Origin: DAMCAP01 sp964369265
GTDB lineage: Bacteria; Bacillota; Clostridia; Oscillospirales; Ruminococcaceae
NCBI GenBank assembly: GCA_964369265.1
Contig: CAYJEV010000001.1
Location: 5,786 to 69,785, forward strand
Reading direction: 5' to 3'
DNA length: 64,000 bases
The notes beneath the pieces are model-generated. The model saw only the letters and a list, made by a program, of their open reading frames with translations. It was not told the origin of the DNA and searched no databases. A program made the translations under genes and the position numbers. How positions within the stretch are numbered: position 1 is the first letter of the stretch; each line of letters begins with the position of its first letter. This document shows, in pieces, positions 1 through 9,718 of the stretch.

Positions 1-1238
1 AACTATATGAAGGTATTGACTTAAAAGGCCATGGTGCAGTTGGTCTAATAACATACATGAGAACTGACTCTTTGAGAATTTCTCAAGAAGCGATTGATAA
101 TGCAAGAGACTTCATTAAAACAGCTCATGGCGAAAAATATCTTCCAGAATCTGCAAGATACTACAAAGGCAGAAAGAACTCCCAAGATGGACATGAAGCT
201 ATCAGACCAACAATGATTGAGCTAACTCCAAAAGAGGCTAAGTCAAGCCTCTCTAACGACCAATATAAGCTTTATAAGCTAATCTGGGAGAGATTTATTG
301 CAAGCCAAATGGCTGACATGATTCTTGATACAATGTCTGTTGATATTAAGGCTGGCGATTATACCTTCCGTTCCTCTGGGTTTAGTACAGATTTTGATGG
401 ATTTGCTGCCCTATATATGGAAAATCTTGATGAAGAAGAGCAAAAGAAAAATGCGCTTCCAAAGCTTGAAGTTGGAATGAATTTGTCTGTTAGCTCTATT
501 AAAGGCACTCAACACTTCACTCAGCCTCCTGCAAGATACACAGAAGCAAGCTTAATTAAATCTCTTGAGGAAAATGGCATTGGTAGACCGTCCACCTATG
601 CTCCAACTATCTCAACTGTGCTTATGAGAGGATATGTTGAGAGGGAAGCAAAGTCATTGTTGCCAACACCGCTTGGTGAAGTTACAACTGAGCTAATGGA
701 AAATCAGTTTAAGAATATAGTAGATGTAGACTTTACTGCTGATATGGAGCAAAAGCTAGATGAAATTGAAGTTGGACACCAAAACTGGACAGAAACTTTA
801 AAAGAATTTTATGGTGATTTTTCAGATGTATTAGAAACTGCTGAAAAGAACATGGAAGGCAAAAGAGTTAAGATACCAGACGAGCCATCAGATGTTGTTT
901 GTGACTTGTGTGGAAAGCCGATGGTTATAAAGGCTGGGCGATTTGGAAAGTTCCTTGCTTGTTCTGGTTTCCCAGAGTGTAAGGGTACAAAGAAGATTAC
1001 CAACCCAAGCGAAGGAATTTGCTTTAAGTGTGGTGGTAAGGTGCTTATTAAAAAATCTAAAAAGGGCAGAGGATTTTATGGTTGCGAAAACTATCCTAAC
1101 TGCGACTTTGTAACTTGGGATAAGCCATTAAAAGAAACTTGCCCAAATTGTGGTTCAACTCTATATCAAAAGGCAGGCAGAGGGAAAACAGTTCATTGCT
1201 TAAAAGATGGCTGTGGTTATATAAAAGGTAAGGAATAG
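1..1238 (+). CDS. topA: DNA topoisomerase I, C-terminal part (5' end outside window)
   Basis: Type IA topoisomerase that relaxes negatively supercoiled DNA. The gene runs in from the left edge; the first whole codon begins at base 3. The visible part opens at the active-site motif ITYMRTDS, whose Tyr codon (bases 54-56) is the residue that becomes covalently linked to DNA. It continues through the type IA core (RPTM, then the ARYTEASLIK and GIGRPSTYAPTIS motifs). It ends in three four-cysteine zinc ribbons, beginning CDLCGKP, CFKCGGK and CPNCGST, as in clostridial TopA. Only about the last 411 residues are seen. The stop lies 3 bases before trmFO, so the two are probably co-transcribed. Identification rests on direct motif recognition. 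Confidence 0.97.
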   Translation, partial: LYEGIDLKGHGAVGLITYMRTDSLRISQEAIDNARDFIKTAHGEKYLPESARYYKGRKNSQDGHEAIRPTMIELTPKEAKSSLSNDQYKLYKLIWERFIASQMADMILDTMSVDIKAGDYTFRSSGFSTDFDGFAALYMENLDEEEQKKNALPKLEVGMNLSVSSIKGTQHFTQPPARYTEASLIKSLEENGIGRPSTYAPTISTVLMRGYVEREAKSLLPTPLGEVTTELMENQFKNIVDVDFTADMEQKLDEIEVGHQNWTETLKEFYGDFSDVLETAEKNMEGKRVKIPDEPSDVVCDLCGKPMVIKAGRFGKFLACSGFPECKGTKKITNPSEGICFKCGGKVLIKKSKKGRGFYGCENYPNCDFVTWDKPLKETCPNCGSTLYQKAGRGKTVHCLKDGCGYIKGKE

Positions 1239-1241
1239 TAT

Positions 1242-2531
1242 ATGGTTAAGGTAATAGGTGCTGGGCTTGCTGGCTGCGAAGCCGCTTGGGCTATAGCGAA
1301 CAGAGGAATAGAGGTTGAGTTATATGAGATGAAACCATCAAAATATAGTCCAGCTCATCACTATAGTGGATTTGCTGAGCTTGTTTGCTCAAACTCATTA
1401 AAGGCTCAGAGAATTGGTTCAGCAGCTGGTATGTTAAAAGAAGAAATGCGTATAATGGGTTCTATCATGATGGAGGCAGCAAACGAAACCTCTGTTGCAG
1501 CTGGTGGGGCTTTAGCTGTTGATAGAGAGAAGTTCTCTGATTTAATAACAAGCAAGATAAAATCTCATCCTTTAATTACTGTTATTGAGGGCGAAGTTAC
1601 TGAAATTCCAGAGGGTAAAGTAATCATTGCAACTGGACCTCTAACTTCTGATGCTTTAGCTGATAATATTAAGTCACTAACCGGCGGATACCTAAGCTTC
1701 TACGATGCAGCCGCTCCAATTATAGAGCTGTCTTCCGTTGATATGGATAAGGTGTTTTTTGCAGCAAGATATGATAGGGGAGATGACGATTATATCAACT
1801 GTCCGTTTGACAAAGAAGGATATGAGAAGTTTGTTGCAGAGTTGCTATTAGCTGAAAGAGCTCCTTTAAAAGAGTTTGAGAACCTTAACGTGTATGAGGG
1901 ATGCATGCCTATTGAGGTGTTAGCTTCAAGAGGTGCTGAAACTATGCGATATGGTCCGCTTAAGCCTGTTGGTCTTCGTGACCCTAAAACAGGACATCGC
2001 CCTTGGGCTGTTGTTCAGCTTAGAAAAGAAAATGCTGAGGGTACATTATATAATATAGTTGGATTTCAAACAAACCTTAAATTTGCTGAACAAAAAAGAG
2101 TGTTTTCGATGATACCAGGCCTTGAAAACCTGTCAATTGTTAGATATGGAGTTATGCACAGAAACACTTTCATCGACTCTCCACGCCTCTTAAACAAGGA
2201 TTTTTCATACAAAAATAGAGAAAACCTATACTTTGCAGGGCAGATTACAGGAGTTGAAGGCTATATTGAGTCTGGTGCGTCTGGGATTGTAGCTGGAATA
2301 AATATGGTTAGAAAGCTAAGGGGCGAGCTTCCTTTAGCATTCCCAAACACAACAATGATAGGAGCGTTAACTAACTATATTAGTGACAGTAACGTTAAAG
2401 ACTTTCAGCCAATGGGAAGCAATATAGGAATTCTTCCTCCGCTTCCAATGAGAATTAAAGATAAAACAGTTAGATATGAACAAGTTGCCGAAAGAGGGTT
2501 AACAGAGTTTAGGAAGATTGATTTTAAATAA
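1242..2531 (+). CDS. trmFO: Methylenetetrahydrofolate--tRNA-(uracil-5-)-methyltransferase TrmFO
   Basis: Folate- and FAD-dependent enzyme that makes ribothymidine at position 54 of tRNA, the Gram-positive counterpart of SAM-dependent TrmA. The 429-residue product starts with a dinucleotide-binding GAGLAGCEAA motif. It carries the family blocks CSNSLKAQR and HYSGFAELVC near the N-terminus and GQITGVEGYIESGASG near the C-terminus, and its length is normal. Its position right after topA is a common Firmicutes arrangement. The ATG is 3 bases past the topA stop, with a purine-rich AAGGAA upstream as a modest ribosome-binding site. Confidence 0.96.
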   Translation: MVKVIGAGLAGCEAAWAIANRGIEVELYEMKPSKYSPAHHYSGFAELVCSNSLKAQRIGSAAGMLKEEMRIMGSIMMEAANETSVAAGGALAVDREKFSDLITSKIKSHPLITVIEGEVTEIPEGKVIIATGPLTSDALADNIKSLTGGYLSFYDAAAPIIELSSVDMDKVFFAARYDRGDDDYINCPFDKEGYEKFVAELLLAERAPLKEFENLNVYEGCMPIEVLASRGAETMRYGPLKPVGLRDPKTGHRPWAVVQLRKENAEGTLYNIVGFQTNLKFAEQKRVFSMIPGLENLSIVRYGVMHRNTFIDSPRLLNKDFSYKNRENLYFAGQITGVEGYIESGASGIVAGINMVRKLRGELPLAFPNTTMIGALTNYISDSNVKDFQPMGSNIGILPPLPMRIKDKTVRYEQVAERGLTEFRKIDFK

Positions 2532-2542
2532 AGGAGGGTACT

Positions 2543-3550
2543 ATGAGAATTATTGTAGATGCTTTTGGTGGAGATCATGCACCATTAGCCCCAATTGATG
2601 GGGCAGCACAAGCTGTAAAAGAGTATGGTGTGAATATTGTGCTGACTGGCAATGAAGCTGAAATTAGAGATGTTGCAGCAAAGAATAATATATCCCTAGA
2701 CGGAATAGAAATAATAGATACTCCAGTGGTTATGCCTGTTGATGCAGATCCATCTCTAATAAGAACAGAATATAAAGATTCCTCTCTTGCTGTTGGTTTA
2801 AAAGAGCTTGCTGATAAAAAGGTAGATGCTTATGTTAGTGCAGGCAGTACAGGAGCTATACTTATGGGAGCGACCTTTATTGTTAAGCGATTAAAGGGTG
2901 TAAAGCGACCAGCGCTTGGAGCAACTGTACCAATTGGAAACAATAAGTATTATTTGCTTATGGATTGTGGAGCTAATAGCGAATGCCGTCCTGAAATGCT
3001 GTTGCAGTTTGGTATAATGGGTTCTGTGTATGCAGAGAATGTAATGGGAATTGCTTCTCCTAGAGTAGGTCTTGTTAATGTTGGTGCAGAGCCAACAAAG
3101 GGAATGCCTCTTCAAGTTGAGAGTTATCATCTTTTATCTAAAGCTCCAATTAACTTTATAGGGAATATTGAGGCGAGAGATATCCCAACAGGAGGTTGCG
3201 ATGTTGCAATAGCCGATGGTTTTACTGGAAATATTGTGCTTAAATTATCAGAGGGCTTCTCCTCATTTATTAGCCAGCTGTTAAAGAGCTTGTTTATGCA
3301 AAACTCTCTAACGAAAATGTCCTATTTAGCGTTAAAAAAGCCTATTGAAATGATGAGAAAATCAATGGACTATAAAGGCGTTGGCGGTGCTCCAATTTTA
3401 GGTGTTGCTGCTCCTGTTGTTAAAGCGCATGGAAGCTCTAACGCTTTTGCAATTAAAAATGCAATTAGGCAGGCTATATTCTTTGTTGAAAAAGATGTTT
3501 GTAACAAGGTTGAGATAGGAGTTGCTAAAGCAGCCGAAATGGGGGAGTAG
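2543..3550 (+). CDS. plsX: Phosphate acyltransferase PlsX
   Basis: Converts acyl-ACP and phosphate to acyl-phosphate, the donor used by PlsY to start phospholipid synthesis at the membrane. The 335-residue protein begins MRIIVDAFGGDHAP, the family N-terminus. It has the SAGSTGAIL and DCGANSECRP blocks and a C-terminal GGAPILGVAAPVVKAHGSS segment. An AAGGAGGG ribosome-binding site lies just before the ATG. The gene sits between trmFO and rnc; acpP, often next to plsX, is not found here. Confidence 0.96.
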   Translation: MRIIVDAFGGDHAPLAPIDGAAQAVKEYGVNIVLTGNEAEIRDVAAKNNISLDGIEIIDTPVVMPVDADPSLIRTEYKDSSLAVGLKELADKKVDAYVSAGSTGAILMGATFIVKRLKGVKRPALGATVPIGNNKYYLLMDCGANSECRPEMLLQFGIMGSVYAENVMGIASPRVGLVNVGAEPTKGMPLQVESYHLLSKAPINFIGNIEARDIPTGGCDVAIADGFTGNIVLKLSEGFSSFISQLLKSLFMQNSLTKMSYLALKKPIEMMRKSMDYKGVGGAPILGVAAPVVKAHGSSNAFAIKNAIRQAIFFVEKDVCNKVEIGVAKAAEMGE

Positions 3551-3551
3551 T

Positions 3552-4220
3552 ATGAGTATAGAACAATCTATCGGATACACCTTTAAAGAAAAGGGCTTTT
3601 TAAACACTGCCCTAACACACTCTTCATATTCAAACGAATACAAACGTTCTGACAAAAACAATGAGAGGCTTGAGTTTTTAGGCGACTCTGTGCTTTCTAT
3701 TGTAGTTTCTGAATACTTATACAAAAACCTAGAGCTTGCCGAAGGCGATTTAACAAAGCTTCGTGCTTCTATTGTCTGCGAAGGCTCTCTCGCAAAATTT
3801 GCTAGTGACATATCTTTAGGCGCAGAACTAAAGCTTGGAAGAGGGGAACAGCAGAGCGGAGGAAGCCAGCGACCTTCAATTTTAGCTGATGCTTTTGAAG
3901 CTTTAATAGGAGCTGTGTATCTTGATGGCGGCATTGATGAAGTTAAGAAGTTTTTAATACCATTCTTTAAAGACATTGCAAAGCAAGGCGAGGTTGTTGA
4001 TTTTAGAGATTACAAAACTCAGCTTCAAGAGATAGTGCAGAAAAATCCAGAGGAAAAAGTGCAGTATGTTTTGGTTGATGAGAATGGCCCAGATCATAAA
4101 AAATCATTTACAGTTGAGCTAAGGCTTAATTCAAATGTAATCGGGGTTGGTGAGGGCAGAAGCAAGAAAAGTGCTGAACAGATGGCTGCAAAGCAAGCGT
4201 TGGAGCTGATGGGGAAATGA
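3552..4220 (+). CDS. rnc: Ribonuclease III
   Basis: Double-strand-specific endoribonuclease for rRNA and mRNA maturation. About 222 residues: an N-terminal nuclease domain with the signature ERLEFLGDSVL, which carries metal-binding acidic residues, the ADAFEALIGAVYLDGG block, and a C-terminal double-stranded-RNA-binding domain (DYKTQLQEIVQK to AAKQALELMGK). The frame is open upstream into plsX, but ATG 3552 is preferred because a GGGGGAG ribosome-binding site at 3541-3547 sits just ahead and the protein then begins at the usual place. The end overlaps the next start by 4 bases (ATGA), implying translational coupling. Confidence 0.95.
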   Translation: MSIEQSIGYTFKEKGFLNTALTHSSYSNEYKRSDKNNERLEFLGDSVLSIVVSEYLYKNLELAEGDLTKLRASIVCEGSLAKFASDISLGAELKLGRGEQQSGGSQRPSILADAFEALIGAVYLDGGIDEVKKFLIPFFKDIAKQGEVVDFRDYKTQLQEIVQKNPEEKVQYVLVDENGPDHKKSFTVELRLNSNVIGVGEGRSKKSAEQMAAKQALELMGK

Positions 4221-5230
4221 TTAAAGGGAACTTAGCTATATTTGTTCCTCATGTTGGCTGTCCAAATTTATGCAGTTTTTGTGATCAAAGCGTTATTTCT
4301 GGCGAAAAAAGTGTCCCAACCTACGATACTGTTTCTAACCTTTGCAAGGAAAGCTTAGAATATCTTGACGACGCTGCAAGAGATTGCGAGATTGCTTTTT
4401 TTGGAGGAAGTTTCACAGCTATAGAAACTGAATATATGAAATCCTTGTTAAAAGCTGCGTCTTTTTATGTTGGCGAAGATGGCTTTGGAGGAATAAGAAT
4501 TTCAACAAGACCAGATTGCATTGATAATGATATATTAAGTCTATTAAAAAGCTATAAAGTAACATCAATTGAGCTTGGCGTTCAATCGATGGATGATGAT
4601 GTACTTCTAAAAAATAGGCGAGGACACACTGCTCAAGATGTAACTAAAGCAGTTAGTCTTATAAGAGAGTTCGATTTTAGGCTAGGGCTTCAGTTGATGG
4701 TGGGGCTGTATGGTAGCGATTACGAAAAAGACATGCAAACGGCAAAGTTAGTATCTATGCTAAAGCCTGACGAAGCGAGAATTTATCCAGTCATAACGCT
4801 TAAAAATACATATCTAGCAGAGCTGTATCAATCAGAAGATTATACACCATACGCATTAGAGGAAACTGTTCCTTTGGTGGCTGATATTATGCAGCTTTTT
4901 ATGAAAGATGGCATAGAGATACTAAAAGTTGGCTTGCATTCCTCTTCTGAACTAGAGGATAGCATAGTTGCAGGGCCTTATCATCAATCATTCAGAGAGC
5001 TTTGCGAAAGCGAGATATTCTATAGAAACATCTTAAAAGAGATAAGTGATATCAATTTTGATAAAAAGAGTTTTAGTGTTTTTGTAAACCCAAAAGATGT
5101 TTCAAAAGCAATTGGTCAAAAGAGAAATAATATAGATCGATTTAAGCAAAATAGAATTTTAATTAAGGTTAGGGAAGATAAAAATGTATCTCCTTTAAGC
5201 TTTAGAATAGAAACTGTAGAGGAGGGATAG
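4217..5230 (+). CDS. Elp3-like radical SAM protein
   Basis: Radical SAM protein of the Elp3-like branch often found between rnc and smc in Clostridia. The iron-sulfur cluster motif is CPNLCSFC near residue 16 (CxxxCxxC spacing), followed by the glycine-rich FFGGSFTAIE and the ISTRPD and IELGVQSMDD segments that bind S-adenosylmethionine. The C-terminal part (residues about 250-337) is less conserved. The product has 337 residues; no acetyltransferase domain typical of true Elp3 was recognised, so the tRNA-modifying activity of Elp3 should not be assumed. Translation is coupled to rnc through a 4-base overlap, and smc begins 2 bases after its stop. Confidence 0.85.
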   Translation: MIKGNLAIFVPHVGCPNLCSFCDQSVISGEKSVPTYDTVSNLCKESLEYLDDAARDCEIAFFGGSFTAIETEYMKSLLKAASFYVGEDGFGGIRISTRPDCIDNDILSLLKSYKVTSIELGVQSMDDDVLLKNRRGHTAQDVTKAVSLIREFDFRLGLQLMVGLYGSDYEKDMQTAKLVSMLKPDEARIYPVITLKNTYLAELYQSEDYTPYALEETVPLVADIMQLFMKDGIEILKVGLHSSSELEDSIVAGPYHQSFRELCESEIFYRNILKEISDINFDKKSFSVFVNPKDVSKAIGQKRNNIDRFKQNRILIKVREDKNVSPLSFRIETVEEG

Positions 5231-5231
5231 C

Positions 5232-8200
5232 TTGCGTTTATTAGCGATGGAGGTTCAAGGGTTTAAGTCTTTTCCTGAAAAAACAAGACTAGACTTTAAT
5301 GACGGCTTTACAGCTGTTGTTGGACCTAATGGAAGCGGAAAAAGCAATATAGCCGATGCACTTAGATGGGTGCTAGGCGAACAATCAAGCCGTTCACTTC
5401 GTGGAAATCGAATGGAAGATGTTATCTTTGGAGGAACGCAGGGAAGAAAACCTCTAGCTTCTTGTAGCGTTACTTTGTTTATTGATAACAAGGATAGGTT
5501 TTTATCTTTTAATGAAGACGAAGTTGCTATAACTAGAAAGTATTATCGAAGTGGCGAAAGCGAGTTTAAAATAAACAAAACTGCTGTTCGTTTAAAAGAT
5601 ATTCATGAGCTTTTTATGGACACAGGTCTTGGCAGAGATGGCTATTCAATTATAGGGCAAGGAAAGATAGCGGAGATAGTTTCGGCAAAAAGCTCTGAAA
5701 GAAGAGAAATATTTGAAGAAGCAGCAGGAATTAGCAAGTTTCGTTATCGAAAAAAAGAAGCTGAAAACCGTTTAAGCCATGCCGAAGATAACCTTCTTAG
5801 ACTAAAAGATATTTTAGTTGAGCTTGAAGGCAGAATTGAGCCTTTAAGAAAGGATAGCGAAAAAGCAGAGCGTTTTTTGGAGCTTTCTGTTCAAAAGAAA
5901 AAGCTAGATTTATCTATATGGACTTATCAGCTTTCTGAAATGAAAGAAAGAGTGAAAAAACTTTCTGATGAAGTTTTCCTTGAAGATAAGAGGTATAAAG
6001 AGTCCGCAGAAGCTGTTGATAGCTTAGAAACAGCAGTGAATAATGCTTTTGAAGAAATGCAGTCATTGCTTGTAGATATAGATAACCTTCAAAAGAATAT
6101 TGCTGACAACAAAGAATCTCTTGCAAATTTCGGCTCTACAAAGGCTGTTTTAGAAAATGACATTAGGCACAATACAAACAGCTTAAATGAAATTAAAAAA
6201 CAACTTGAATCTGGAGCTGGCGAAGACGAAGAGTATATTAAGAGAGAGAAACTGTTATTAGAAAATCTTTCTGGGAAGTATGAAGATTTTAAGGCTGCTG
6301 AACAGCAAGAGCTTAGCCAAAAAGAGGAACTCGATAACATCTATAGCGAAATTTCATCAGTTGACACAAAGGGTCAGGCAAAACGTCTAAGAAGATCCGA
6401 GATATACAGATTGCTTGATGAAAAAAGAGGTGCTAGCGCCTCTGGTAAAGCGATTGTCGAGGAAACCTCTCTGCAACTTAAAAACTTTGAAGATACAGTT
6501 AGGAACACAGAGTTTAGCTCAAAAGAAATAGACTTTGAAAAGCAAGAAATTACAGGCTTAATCTCAGCTTTAGAGGGCAAAATATCTGCTCTTTCAAATG
6601 AAATATCTGAAAAGAAACAGCAAAAAAACTTTAAAGCTGAAAAACATAACAACTTACTCGCAAAAAGAAATGATACTCTATCAAACTTATCTTCACTAAA
6701 CCAAAAAATCAAGCTTCTTGAAGATATGGATAGAAACCTTGAAGGATTTAGTGGTAGTGTAAAATTTGTTATGTCAAGCGCTGAAAAAGGGATGCTGAAG
6801 GGGATAATATCTCCAGTATCTTCTGTTATTGAAGTAGATAAAAAATATTCAGTTGCTGTCGAGGTTGTGCTTGGAGCTGCGATGCAAAACATCATTACAA
6901 CCGACGACGAAGCGGCTAAGTCTGCTATTAGGCTATTACAAAGCAAAAATGTTGGTAGAGCAACCTTCCTTCCATTATCAACAATAAAAGGCAATGTAAT
7001 TAAGCCTCAAGAGCTATTTGGTAAGCAGGGATATATAGGTATTGCTTCAGAGCTAGTTAAGTATGAACTAAAGTTTAAAGGCATAGCAGATAGCTTGCTA
7101 GGAAGAACTATTGTTGCTGATACCTTAGACAATGCTGTTAAGCTGGCAAAGCAGTCTGGACATAGATATAGAATAGTTACCCTTGATGGACAGCTTCTTA
7201 ACACAGGCGGCTCAATGACAGGCGGAGCGATGGTACGTTCAGCTGGTATATTAGGAAGGGCAACACAAATCTCAGAGTTAAAAACTCAGGTAGTAGAGCT
7301 TGAAGGCGTTGTAAATAAATCAGCATTAGAACTAACAGAGCTTTCAAAAGAAGTTCAAGTATTTGATGAAGAGATTTCAAAGATAATGTCTAGTATGCGT
7401 TTGCTTGAAGACGAAAAAATCGGATACACAGCAGAAGCAAAGAGAATAGATATATCATTATCTGTTGCAAAGGAAAGTGTTTTAACTGCAAAGCAAAGGT
7501 ATGAAGATATAAAGAATAGGCTAAAGCAAAATGAAGAACTGTCTAAGACTGTTGATGAAGAGATCATAAGCTTAGAACAGGAACTTAACAGAACAGAGGA
7601 AGAAATAACCGAGGGCAACTTTATAAGGGAACAGCTTAACACCAGAAAAGTGTCCTTGGAAAATTTATCATCTGAAAATAAAACTTTAAAGCTAATTCTC
7701 GAAAGAGAGATTAAAAACCTTGAGGAGAGAGTGTTTGAGGTTTCGGAGGAGAATAAGAGAAGAGATAATCATAAATCGCATCTAATCTCTGAATGCAATA
7801 GATTATCTGAACAAAATGAGCTTACAAAACTTAGAATAGATAATCTTGAAGAAGAAAGAGATAGACTTACCTCTTCAGTTGGCCTTGCACAAACTAGCAT
7901 AACTGATAAATCTCAAAGAAGAAACAACCTTGAACAAGAGCTTAATCAAAAAAAGCAACTTCAAAAGCAAACAGAAATTGTTAGAGATAATAGCTACAGA
8001 AGCTTAGTTGAAAGACAAAGCAGATTAGAGTCTGCTGAAAATGAGCAGAAGACTATAGTTAATAATCTATGGGAGATGTATGAGCTTACTGTTGGTGAAG
8101 CAATAGAGTTTGCAGAGCCAATTGACTCTATCGATACAGCGACTAAATCGCTTTCAGAAGTTAGAGGGAAGATTAAGAGCTTAGGAAATGTTAATCTTGG

Positions 8201-8804
8201 TGCAATTGAGGAGTTTAAGGAAGTATCTGAGCGCTATATAGAGCTTGACAAGCAGGTTACTGATGTTGAGAGCGCAAAAGATGAGCTTTTAGACCTAATA
8301 AACAAGCTAACTGAATCAATGTGTGACATATTCAGAGAAAAATTCTATGCTGTTAACTCCCACTTTAAAGATATATTCGTTGAGCTTTTTGGCGGAGGAA
8401 AAGCCTCACTTGCCTTAACTGATCCAGCTAATGTATTGGAAAGCGGAATTGAGATAAATGTACAGCCTCCAGGAAAGGTAATTAAGAACTTAATTCAGCT
8501 TTCTGGTGGAGAGCAAGCATTTATAGCTATTGCAATTTACTTTGCAATTATGAAAGTTAACCCAACTCCATTCTGCTTGCTTGATGAGATTGAGGCTGCT
8601 CTTGATGATGTTAACATCGGAAGATTTGCAAGCTATCTAAAAGATATGGCAGCAACTATGCAGTTTCTTGTTATCACTCATAGACGTGGTACAATGGAGG
8701 AAGCTGAGCGTCTTTATGGTGTTACAATGCAGGAAGATGGAGTATCGAAGCTTCTTGAGCTAAAGGTTGAAGAGATTAGCAAAATGCTTGGTATAAAGGA
8801 GTAA
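5232..8804 (+). CDS. smc: Chromosome segregation protein SMC
   Basis: ATPase of the bacterial condensin complex with ScpA and ScpB, acting on chromosome organisation. The 1190 residues show the expected order: N-terminal Walker A GPNGSGKSN (residues 31-39), a long coiled coil, a hinge around residues 500-665 ending in GGSMTGG, a second coiled coil, then the ABC signature LSGGEQ (about residue 1090) and Walker B LLDEIEAAL (about 1116-1124). The start is TTG, chosen because it gives the canonical LxxxEVQGFKSF opening and is preceded by GGAGGG at 5221-5226. ftsY follows after 3 bases, a widely conserved neighbour pair. Confidence 0.97.
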   Translation: MRLLAMEVQGFKSFPEKTRLDFNDGFTAVVGPNGSGKSNIADALRWVLGEQSSRSLRGNRMEDVIFGGTQGRKPLASCSVTLFIDNKDRFLSFNEDEVAITRKYYRSGESEFKINKTAVRLKDIHELFMDTGLGRDGYSIIGQGKIAEIVSAKSSERREIFEEAAGISKFRYRKKEAENRLSHAEDNLLRLKDILVELEGRIEPLRKDSEKAERFLELSVQKKKLDLSIWTYQLSEMKERVKKLSDEVFLEDKRYKESAEAVDSLETAVNNAFEEMQSLLVDIDNLQKNIADNKESLANFGSTKAVLENDIRHNTNSLNEIKKQLESGAGEDEEYIKREKLLLENLSGKYEDFKAAEQQELSQKEELDNIYSEISSVDTKGQAKRLRRSEIYRLLDEKRGASASGKAIVEETSLQLKNFEDTVRNTEFSSKEIDFEKQEITGLISALEGKISALSNEISEKKQQKNFKAEKHNNLLAKRNDTLSNLSSLNQKIKLLEDMDRNLEGFSGSVKFVMSSAEKGMLKGIISPVSSVIEVDKKYSVAVEVVLGAAMQNIITTDDEAAKSAIRLLQSKNVGRATFLPLSTIKGNVIKPQELFGKQGYIGIASELVKYELKFKGIADSLLGRTIVADTLDNAVKLAKQSGHRYRIVTLDGQLLNTGGSMTGGAMVRSAGILGRATQISELKTQVVELEGVVNKSALELTELSKEVQVFDEEISKIMSSMRLLEDEKIGYTAEAKRIDISLSVAKESVLTAKQRYEDIKNRLKQNEELSKTVDEEIISLEQELNRTEEEITEGNFIREQLNTRKVSLENLSSENKTLKLILEREIKNLEERVFEVSEENKRRDNHKSHLISECNRLSEQNELTKLRIDNLEEERDRLTSSVGLAQTSITDKSQRRNNLEQELNQKKQLQKQTEIVRDNSYRSLVERQSRLESAENEQKTIVNNLWEMYELTVGEAIEFAEPIDSIDTATKSLSEVRGKIKSLGNVNLGAIEEFKEVSERYIELDKQVTDVESAKDELLDLINKLTESMCDIFREKFYAVNSHFKDIFVELFGGGKASLALTDPANVLESGIEINVQPPGKVIKNLIQLSGGEQAFIAIAIYFAIMKVNPTPFCLLDEIEAALDDVNIGRFASYLKDMAATMQFLVITHRRGTMEEAERLYGVTMQEDGVSKLLELKVEEISKMLGIKE

Positions 8805-8807
8805 ATA

Positions 8808-9698
8808 ATGGGATTATTTGATAAAATAACCGCCAGTTTTAAAAAGCTGGGCGCAACGCTTGGAATAACAACCGTTATAACTGAGGATTATTATGATGAG
8901 CTTGAAGAGCAACTGATAACAGCTGATGTTGGAATGCAAACTGCTCTTGAGATTGTTTCAAAGCTTAAAAGGTTAACTAAAGAGAGAGGTGTTACAGAAA
9001 CTTCAGCTGTTATGCCTATCCTAAAAGAGATTGTTTCAGAAATGATGAAAGCTGAAAAGCCATTTTTGCCTGGCAAAAAGCCTCATGTAATAATGATGAT
9101 TGGCGTTAATGGTGTTGGCAAGACAACAACAATTGGTAAGCTGGCGACAAAGCTTAAATCGGAGGGAAATAGGGTTGTTTTAGCGGCGGCTGATACATTT
9201 AGAGCAGCAGCAGTAGAGCAGCTTGTTATTTGGGGAGAGAGAAGTGGCTGCGAAGTAATAGCGCATGCACAAGGATCTGACCCAGCGGCAGTTGTGTTTG
9301 ATGCTATAACTGCTGGTGTTGCACGAAATGCTGATTATATTATCTGCGATACTGCTGGAAGGCTTCACAACAAGAAAAACCTAATGGATGAGCTTTCAAA
9401 AATTAGCAGAATTATAAAGAGAGAGCTTCCTGATTCAGAGGCGGAAGTGCTTCTTGTTGTGGATGCAACAACAGGACAGAATGCACTTAGCCAAGCACGC
9501 CTTTTTAAAGAAGCAGCTGACATAACAGGAATTGTACTAACAAAACTAGACGGAACTGCTAAAGGCGGTGTTGTTATTGGCATTATGCAAGAGGTTGGAG
9601 TGCCTGTTAGGTTTGTTGGTCTTGGAGAAGGCAAAGAGGATATAGCAGAGTTTTCTGCCGAAGAATTTAGCGATGCGCTTTTTGGCGATAATAAGTAA
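8808..9698 (+). CDS. ftsY: Signal recognition particle receptor FtsY
   Basis: SRP-family GTPase that docks ribosome-nascent-chain-SRP complexes at the membrane. It is a compact 296-residue form without the long acidic N-terminal extension of enterobacteria. An N domain is followed by the G domain with G1 GVNGVGKTTTIGKLA (about residue 99), DTFRAAA, DTAGR and TKLDGTAKGG. It starts 3 bases after smc. The ylxM-ffh pair that often follows is not present; rdgB comes next. Confidence 0.96.
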   Translation: MGLFDKITASFKKLGATLGITTVITEDYYDELEEQLITADVGMQTALEIVSKLKRLTKERGVTETSAVMPILKEIVSEMMKAEKPFLPGKKPHVIMMIGVNGVGKTTTIGKLATKLKSEGNRVVLAAADTFRAAAVEQLVIWGERSGCEVIAHAQGSDPAAVVFDAITAGVARNADYIICDTAGRLHNKKNLMDELSKISRIIKRELPDSEAEVLLVVDATTGQNALSQARLFKEAADITGIVLTKLDGTAKGGVVIGIMQEVGVPVRFVGLGEGKEDIAEFSAEEFSDALFGDNK

Positions 9699-9718
9699 AT
9701 AACAGAGGGGTAATCTCA

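Noticed and set aside
3398..3976. Minus-strand 192-codon frame over plsX and rnc
   Set aside because: Fully opposite two conserved genes and without start signals.
6374..6994. Long antisense open frames within smc, and similar ones in leuS, mreB and other genes
   Set aside because: They are frame shadows of strongly coding genes, with no ribosome-binding site or recognisable protein.
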